A DNA stretch of 64,000 bases from contig NZ_JAEMTA010000011.1 of the NCBI RefSeq assembly GCF_016462545.1, positions 1-64,000 on the forward strand, read 5' to 3'. Made by a program: the position numbers and the translations under genes. The notes under the pieces were generated by a model. It made no database searches, was not told the DNA's origin, and saw only the letters and a list, made by a program, of their open reading frames with translations. Each line of letters begins with the position of its first letter. The stretch's first letter is position 1. Origin of the DNA: Mycolicibacterium sp. Lineage in GTDB: Bacteria > Actinomycetota > Actinomycetes > Mycobacteriales > Mycobacteriaceae. Positions 57,620-64,000 of the stretch are shown here, in pieces.

Positions 57620-58222
57620 ATGAACAGAGGCAAGGTCGCACTGACGCTCGTCGGTGCCGCCGCTCTGTGGGGGGCGCGACGGTACTACCGCAACTGGGGT
57701 GCCACGAAGCAGGAATCCCATGCTTCGATGCTGGGGGACCGACTGATCCATCAACCGGCGGCGCAGAGCACCGATGCCGAGTGGATAGGGGCTCGGGTCG
57801 AGACCGTGTGGCCACGGGTCCTCGACGTCGTGCTGCGGCGGCGCCGAGAGATTGATGACGACGATCTTTCGGTCGGTGACGTGATCCACCTTCCGCTCGT
57901 GATCGTCGGGCGGGCGATGGGGAGCGTCCCGATGTCGGTCGTCGACGTCGTCGACGGGAGGTCTCTGGTGCTGCGGACGGTTCAGCGCACCGTGCCCGTG
58001 GACCTGACGTTGTCATGGCACGCCGAACCCCGGTGGGACGACAGAACGCGGTTGATCGTTCGGCTTCGCATCGCCCTGCGCCACCCCGGTGACATTTTCC
58101 TCGCTGAGGCGGCCGGACCCATCATCGCCGTCCTGGTGCGTCGACGGCTCGTGGCGATACGGTCGATGTCGTTGTCCAATACGATTGTGGCCCAGAAGGA
58201 TACGCCGAGCGCGATTGCTTGA
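57620..58222 (+). CDS. hypothetical SRPBCC-like protein
   Basis: Predicted 200-residue protein with one possible N-terminal hydrophobic helix (KVALTLVGAAALWGARRYY). The remainder alternates strands (TDAEWIGARVETVWPRVLDVVLRRRR, SLVLRTVQRTVPVDLTLSWHAEP, RLIVRLRIALRHPGD) in a way that suggests an SRPBCC-like ligand-binding fold; I do not recognise a named family. ATG at 57620 is preferred; a GTG at 57599 overlaps the USP stop and is possible. Cotranscribed with the USP. Confidence 0.65.
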   Translation: MNRGKVALTLVGAAALWGARRYYRNWGATKQESHASMLGDRLIHQPAAQSTDAEWIGARVETVWPRVLDVVLRRRREIDDDDLSVGDVIHLPLVIVGRAMGSVPMSVVDVVDGRSLVLRTVQRTVPVDLTLSWHAEPRWDDRTRLIVRLRIALRHPGDIFLAEAAGPIIAVLVRRRLVAIRSMSLSNTIVAQKDTPSAIA

Positions 58223-58257
58223 TGACTCGGCGGCCGCGCAAGGGTCACTGACCCGCG

Positions 58258-60024
<1,767 letters not shown>

Positions 60025-60672
60025 TCACGCTTCGGAGCGTGGTGGTCGATCGAGCTTCGACACGAAGACCGCCGCCTGGGTGCGCCGCTCCATGCCGAGC
60101 TTGGCCAGCAAACGGGACACGTAATTCTTGACCGTCTTCTCGGCGAGGAACATCCTGGCCGCGATCTGCTTGTTGGTCAGGCCCTCGCCGAGCAGATCGA
60201 GCAGAACACGCTCCTGATCGCTCAAGGCGGACAACGGATCCGAGCGTGCGGCGGCGCCGCGCAGCTTGGCCATCAGTGCGGCGGCGGCACGGTTGTCGAG
60301 CAGGGAACGGCCGGCACCGACATCCTTGATGGCCTTCGCCAGCTCCATGCCCTTGATGTCCTTGACCACGTAGCCACTCGCTCCGGCGAGGATGGCGTCG
60401 AGCATCGCCTCGTCGGAGGTGAACGAGGTCAGCATGAGACAGCGCAGGTCGGGCAGTCGCGACAGCAGATCCCGACACAACTCGATCCCGTTTCCGTCGG
60501 GCAGTCTGACGTCGAGCACGGCGACGTCGGGGCGAAGGGCAGGAATCTGGGCCATCGCGTGCGCGACGGTGCCTGCCTCGCCGATGACGTCCAGTTCGGG
60601 ATCGGCGGACAGCAGGTCGATCAATCCTCGGCGGACCACTTCGTGGTCGTCGACGAGGAAGACTCTCACCAT
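60025..60672 (-). CDS. devR: dormancy response regulator DevR (DosR)
   Basis: NarL-type regulator of 215 residues. The receiver has [14 protein letters not shown], phosphorylated Asp54 ([10 protein letters not shown]), conserved Thr/Ser and the Lys in GYVVKDIKG. The C-terminal LuxR-type HTH is [47 protein letters not shown] at 60672 is preceded by AAGGAG; an upstream frame to 60771 is unnecessary. It binds the DosR boxes listed in this window and activates the hypoxia genes. Sits between the USP and devS, an Rv3134c-devR-devS order. Confidence 0.96.
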   Translation of the reverse strand: MVRVFLVDDHEVVRRGLIDLLSADPELDVIGEAGTVAHAMAQIPALRPDVAVLDVRLPDGNGIELCRDLLSRLPDLRCLMLTSFTSDEAMLDAILAGASGYVVKDIKGMELAKAIKDVGAGRSLLDNRAAAALMAKLRGAAARSDPLSALSDQERVLLDLLGEGLTNKQIAARMFLAEKTVKNYVSRLLAKLGMERRTQAAVFVSKLDRPPRSEA

Positions 60673-60760
60673 GCGCAGCTCCTTCGAGGACTGTTCGACA
60701 GACCTTCGCTTCTCCGGCCGGCTCCTGGGGAAACCATAGGCGATTCCGGGGCTTCCGACG

Positions 60761-61630
60761 TCATAACGCATTGTGCGGCTCGCAGACGAGGACCGAGCAG
60801 CCGGTGTCGTGGAGCGCGACCTCGACTGCGGCGCCCACGACGTCGCCGAGACCGCGGGCCCGTTCGCGACCGACGACGACCAACTGAATGTTCTTGGCGT
60901 GGTGGGCGAGATAGTTCAACGTGCTGCAGTGCGCCACGACCGACTTGATGTCGATGTCGGGGTTCCGCCGTACCCACCAGGCCAGTCGACGGTCGAGTTG
61001 CGCCTTGGCGCGCCGATTTCCATCGGTGACGGCGTTCGCATCGTGGATGTCGGTGTAGCGGGACTGCCACGTCGTCAGCACCCGCAGTGGTACACCCCGC
61101 AGTCGTGCCTGCGCGATGCCGAGCTGTAAAACATCTGTGCTGGTGATCATTTCGTCGACTTCGACGAGGACGGGACGCGGAGGCACGATACCCGCCTCGG
61201 TGCCCCGGACGATGGCCACGGGACAGTGCGCCGACGACGCCAATGTCGCCGCCGTCGATCCGAGTCGACCCATCGACGTGTGCTTGAGGCCGATGGCACC
61301 CACGCACAGCATCGCCGCCGACCTCGACGCCTGCAACAATGCGACGGAGGGCTTGGCCTGGAGAATCTCGACCTCGACCTTCACCGGTTCGTTGGTGGCC
61401 TCGACCGCGGCGAACGCGTAGCGAACCGCGAGTTCGGCCGTGGCCAGCCTCTGAGCGGCGATTTCGGGATGCCCGTCACTGTGAGCGTCGGGCTCGATTG
61501 CGCACAGCAACCGAAGCGGCACGTCGCGGTCCACCGCTTCGTCGACGGCCCACAGGGCAGCGGTGACCCCCGCACGAGATCCGTCGATGCCGACGACCAC
61601 TGACGACGACGGTCGGTGCGTGTCTTGCAT
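60761..61630 (-). CDS. universal stress protein upstream of devR (Rv3134c-like)
   Basis: Two-domain USP of 289 residues. The first half starts [26 protein letters not shown] and has [23 protein letters not shown]; the second half has [21 protein letters not shown] in place of a full ATP loop. Placement directly before devR-devS matches Rv3134c, which is the first gene of the devRS operon. GGGAGCAC lies before the ATG. A near-perfect DosR box is located 63-82 bases upstream. Confidence 0.9.
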   Translation of the reverse strand: MQDTHRPSSSVVVGIDGSRAGVTAALWAVDEAVDRDVPLRLLCAIEPDAHSDGHPEIAAQRLATAELAVRYAFAAVEATNEPVKVEVEILQAKPSVALLQASRSAAMLCVGAIGLKHTSMGRLGSTAATLASSAHCPVAIVRGTEAGIVPPRPVLVEVDEMITSTDVLQLGIAQARLRGVPLRVLTTWQSRYTDIHDANAVTDGNRRAKAQLDRRLAWWVRRNPDIDIKSVVAHCSTLNYLAHHAKNIQLVVVGRERARGLGDVVGAAVEVALHDTGCSVLVCEPHNAL

Positions 61631-61692
61631 CGTGTGCTCCCATCGCTCGCAATCTTGTCGTCCTGAACGCTAGGCGCGGCCCTTGTCGGCTA

Positions 61693-61712
61693 TCAGGGGC
61701 TTTAGTCCCCGA
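61693..61712 (-). promoter_or_regulatory. DosR box of the USP-devR-devS operon
   Basis: GGGGCTTTAGTCCC (61696-61709) matches the DosR core at 13 of 14 positions. It is upstream of the Rv3134c-like gene and so provides positive autoregulation of devRS. Confidence 0.85.
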
Positions 61713-61733
61713 TCCGGCGTCGATGGTCCTGAC

Positions 61734-62732
61734 CTAGCGGTTGCCGTGGCCCTCGCGCAGCCGGAACTGGAGAACGTCGGAGAGGAGACGGCGCGGTGTC
61801 GGCGGGGGCACCTCGTCGAGCGCCGGTGCGAGGCCGATGCGGACCAGCGCCTGCGGATGGGCCCTGCCGACCAGGCCGGCGACGATGTCGCGACTCGCCT
61901 CGACCTCGGTCAGGTGGGTCAACGTGCAGGTCGCCATTCCCGCGAGGGTGGCCTCCAGCAGTACCGCCGAGAGCGCTTCGCCGCAGCGCAGGATGTCGTC
62001 GCGCCGATCGTCGATCGCCGACAACACGACGATCGACGAGCGGTCCTCGGGGACTTCGAGTCGGCGTTCCGGGTGCCGGGTCACCGGGAACGACCGACCC
62101 ACGTCGACGCGATCGCTCTCAGCTGCCGAGACGAGGGCGCTCTGCGGAATTCCGTCGGTCACGTCGAACGGCGATGTCCACCAGGTCAATTCCTGATGAT
62201 AGGAGGAGTCGTACAGACGAAGCGCCTCGGTCAGCTGAGAGGCCTCGGCCAACTGCGGCCGGGCACCGTCGCCAAGCACGTCCATCACGGCGCCGTCGTC
62301 GTCGATGGCGCGCCGCAGCAAATCCTCCAGCGCAGGCCAGTCAGGCACGGGCCCGAATGGCAACCGATCGGTACGCCGCGCCAGGATCGCATCGGCACGG
62401 CGGCGGTGACCCTCGGTGACGAACGTCATCTCGGAGAAGTCGATGGACGCCAGGTGAGTGTGCTTGTTCGGATTTGGGAAGTAGTCGACATTCGCCGTCC
62501 ACCCGGCAGCGGCCATGGCGACCCGCACATGGTCGAGGACGGCGCCACAGCTGATCAAAGCCTCCCGGCCCGATCGGTCGGTGGTGACGAGGCGATCGCG
62601 TTCCAGATAGAGATCGAGGTTGCTGCCGTTCACGACGAACTGCCACGGCTGGCTGTTGTGGACGGACGGGGCCCGGCACGCCAGCTGGACTGCACTTTCG
62701 ATGACCTCGTACGCGACCGCTGTCTGCGGCAT
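61734..62732 (-). CDS. Acg-family nitroreductase-like protein (copy 2)
   Basis: Nitroreductase-fold, Acg-type protein of 332 residues with AVQLACRAPSVHNSQPWQFVVNG at the start. DRSGREALISCGAVLDHVRVAMAAAGW and AHPQALVRIGLAP complete the family pattern. GGAGG lies seven bases before the ATG at 62732; an in-frame start at 62762 adds ten residues. It is read toward the devRS operon but has its own upstream region shared with a divergent Rv2004c-like gene. Confidence 0.86.
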   Translation of the reverse strand: MPQTAVAYEVIESAVQLACRAPSVHNSQPWQFVVNGSNLDLYLERDRLVTTDRSGREALISCGAVLDHVRVAMAAAGWTANVDYFPNPNKHTHLASIDFSEMTFVTEGHRRRADAILARRTDRLPFGPVPDWPALEDLLRRAIDDDGAVMDVLGDGARPQLAEASQLTEALRLYDSSYHQELTWWTSPFDVTDGIPQSALVSAAESDRVDVGRSFPVTRHPERRLEVPEDRSSIVVLSAIDDRRDDILRCGEALSAVLLEATLAGMATCTLTHLTEVEASRDIVAGLVGRAHPQALVRIGLAPALDEVPPPTPRRLLSDVLQFRLREGHGNR

Positions 62733-62791
62733 GACCTGCCTCCTGGAGAATCCGTTCGCCACCGAGCGTGCCTCCGTCGGTCAGTGCCGCA

Positions 62792-62811
62792 CCAGGGTAT
62801 TTATGCCCTTC
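62792..62811. promoter_or_regulatory. DosR-box-like site between divergent genes
   Basis: GGGTATTTATGCCC (62795-62808) has symmetric GGG/CCC arms and 10 of 14 DosR core matches. It lies 60 bases from the nitroreductase start and about 80 from the rightward start at 62890. Confidence 0.45.
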
Positions 62812-62889
62812 ACATCGGTGACCTTTCTCGCCCATCCGGGGGCCGACGGCCGCTGTCGTGACGCCTACAGCCAGCAGATCATCGTGGAT

Positions 62890-64000
62890 ATGAGTGCAAC
62901 CATCGCGTCCGTTCCGGCTACCTTCGAGACGACGACGGCGAACCCTCAGTTTCGGGAAACTCACACGGGACTCGTCGCCTTGGTCGGAGACCTCGCGTAC
63001 AAGATCAAGAAGCCCGTCGTCACCGACTTCCTCGACTTCCGGACGGTCGAGAGTCGCGAGCACGTCTGCGCGAGGGAAGTTGCGCTCAATAGTCGCCTGG
63101 CCCCCGACAGCTATCTGGGTGTGGCCCACCTGAGTGGCCCGGGCTGCGGGCCCCCTGAGCCGATCATCGTGATGCGTCGTTATCCCGATTCGGTGCGGCT
63201 GTCGTCGATGGTCGCTCGCGGTGAGGCGGTCGAGCACCATGTGACCGCGATCGCGGATGAGATGGCGCGATTTCACGCCCGCGCCGAACGGTCCCGGCGC
63301 ATCGACGTGTCCGCGACGGTGGGGGCGCTCGGCGCGCGATGGCAGGAGAACCTCATCGAACTGCGGCGCTATGTCGGCACCGTGCTGTCGGCGGAACCAC
63401 TGGCCGAGATCGAGCGACTCGCCGTGCAGTTCATTTCGGGCCGCGCGGAGCTGTTCGCCGCGCGGATCGCCGAGCGTCGCATCGTCGACGGGCACGGTGA
63501 TCTGCTCGCCGACGACGTCTTCCTCCCGGATGGCCGCCCGGTGTTGTTGGATTGCCTGGAGTTCGACGACGGCCTGCGCTACGTCGACTGCATCGACGAC
63601 GTCGCCTTCCTGGCCATGGATCTGGAGTTCCTCGGCCGACGGGATCTGGCGGACTTCTTCCTTGCCGAGTATCGCCGACTGTCCGGCGACCTCGCGCGAA
63701 ATACGTTGGTGCAGTTCTACGTCGCCTATCGCGCGGTGGTTCGCGCCAAGGTCGACTGCATCAGATCGGACCAGGGCCAGTCGGCGGCGCAGGCTGATGC
63801 TCGAGCGCACCTCGACATCGCCGTGACGCACCTCCGTGCGGGTACCGTGCGGCTCATCCTGGTCGGTGGGGGACCGGGGACCGGGAAGACGACTCTGGCT
63901 CAAGCGCTGGCTGAATCCATGGACGCTCAGGTCATCTCCACCGACGACGTGCGCCGCGAGCTCAGCGACTCGGGTCAGATCGCCGGCGTGATCGGCATTC
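62890..64000 (+). CDS. Rv2004c-like bifunctional APH/P-loop protein, 3' end beyond the window
   Basis: The visible 370 residues run off the right edge. An aminoglycoside-phosphotransferase-like N-terminal domain (ETHTGLVALVGDLAYKIKKPV; VDGHGDLLADDVFL; LDCLEFDDGLRYVDCIDDVAFLAMDLEF) is followed by the beginning of a P-loop NTPase domain, with Walker A GGGPGTGKTTLAQAL near 63870-63914. This is the architecture of DosR-regulated Rv2004c. Function in vivo is not known. ATG at 62890 is taken as the start; GTG at 62884 is an alternative. Divergent from the Acg-type gene. Confidence 0.87.
   Translation, partial: MSATIASVPATFETTTANPQFRETHTGLVALVGDLAYKIKKPVVTDFLDFRTVESREHVCAREVALNSRLAPDSYLGVAHLSGPGCGPPEPIIVMRRYPDSVRLSSMVARGEAVEHHVTAIADEMARFHARAERSRRIDVSATVGALGARWQENLIELRRYVGTVLSAEPLAEIERLAVQFISGRAELFAARIAERRIVDGHGDLLADDVFLPDGRPVLLDCLEFDDGLRYVDCIDDVAFLAMDLEFLGRRDLADFFLAEYRRLSGDLARNTLVQFYVAYRAVVRAKVDCIRSDQGQSAAQADARAHLDIAVTHLRAGTVRLILVGGGPGTGKTTLAQALAESMDAQVISTDDVRRELSDSGQIAGVIGI

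Noticed and set aside
62341..63903. A 520-codon open frame on the minus strand
   Set aside because: It runs antisense to the Rv2004c-like gene and to part of the Acg-type gene, which have strong motifs; codon pattern is that of a GC-rich shadow.

Overview
This 64-kb window is GC-rich chromosomal DNA from a rapidly growing mycobacterium (Mycolicibacterium type). The signs are a mycobacterial-style tmRNA tail, cutinase, a DUF5313 protein, GlnX/GlnH/PknG and PrrB relatives, and a DevR/DevS (DosR) dormancy locus. I see no phage genes, insertion sequences, tRNAs or CRISPR arrays. All family assignments come from recognising sequence by eye; no search was run.

Region 1 (1-11.9 kb). The 3' end of ssrA with its terminator is followed by a secreted cutinase and a 31-residue membrane peptide with its own terminator. 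A sugar or polyol block comes next. Leftward genes encode an IclR-type DNA-binding domain fused to a sugar-binding domain, a second IclR regulator and a FUSC membrane protein. Rightward genes encode a complete Lsr/Rha-type ABC importer (lipoprotein, double ATPase, two permeases) and a short-chain dehydrogenase. A 35-bp tandem repeat carrying ATGA stop/start junctions sits between ATPase and permease.

Region 2 (11.9-30.1 kb). Mostly housekeeping and secreted functions: a degenerate streptomycin-kinase-like protein, a MarR/OhrR regulator under an autoregulatory palindrome, small membrane proteins, a limonene-monooxygenase-like flavoprotein, a secreted phosphoesterase, a PHB-depolymerase-like esterase, L-serine deaminase under a tandem glycine riboswitch, a secreted alpha/beta hydrolase, a LysR/MFS pair, and a GlcNAc PTS locus (nagE divergent from crr-nagB-nagA).

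Region 3 (30.1-40.2 kb). Seven tightly overlapping genes form an enlarged GlnX-GlnH-PknG signalling cassette: membrane protein, amino-acid-binding lipoprotein, coiled-coil protein, PknG-like kinase with TPR-like tail, PP2C phosphatase, VWA protein and FHA protein. Zinc ribbons recur in the kinase, phosphatase and FHA proteins. A PrrB-like histidine kinase follows, preceded by what looks like the last codons of a lost response regulator. This is the most novel-looking system in the window.

Region 4 (40.3-64 kb). A dormancy (DosR) island: USP-devR-devS, a second GAF histidine kinase, three further universal stress proteins, two Acg-type nitroreductases, two PNPOx-like proteins, and homologues of Rv2030c, Rv1738, Rv1733c and Rv2004c. 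It also holds a P1B-5-type ATPase with a C-terminal hemerythrin domain beside an NRAMP-related transporter with a PRC-barrel/MgtE-N partner. DosR-box-like palindromes lie in most of the intergenic gaps.
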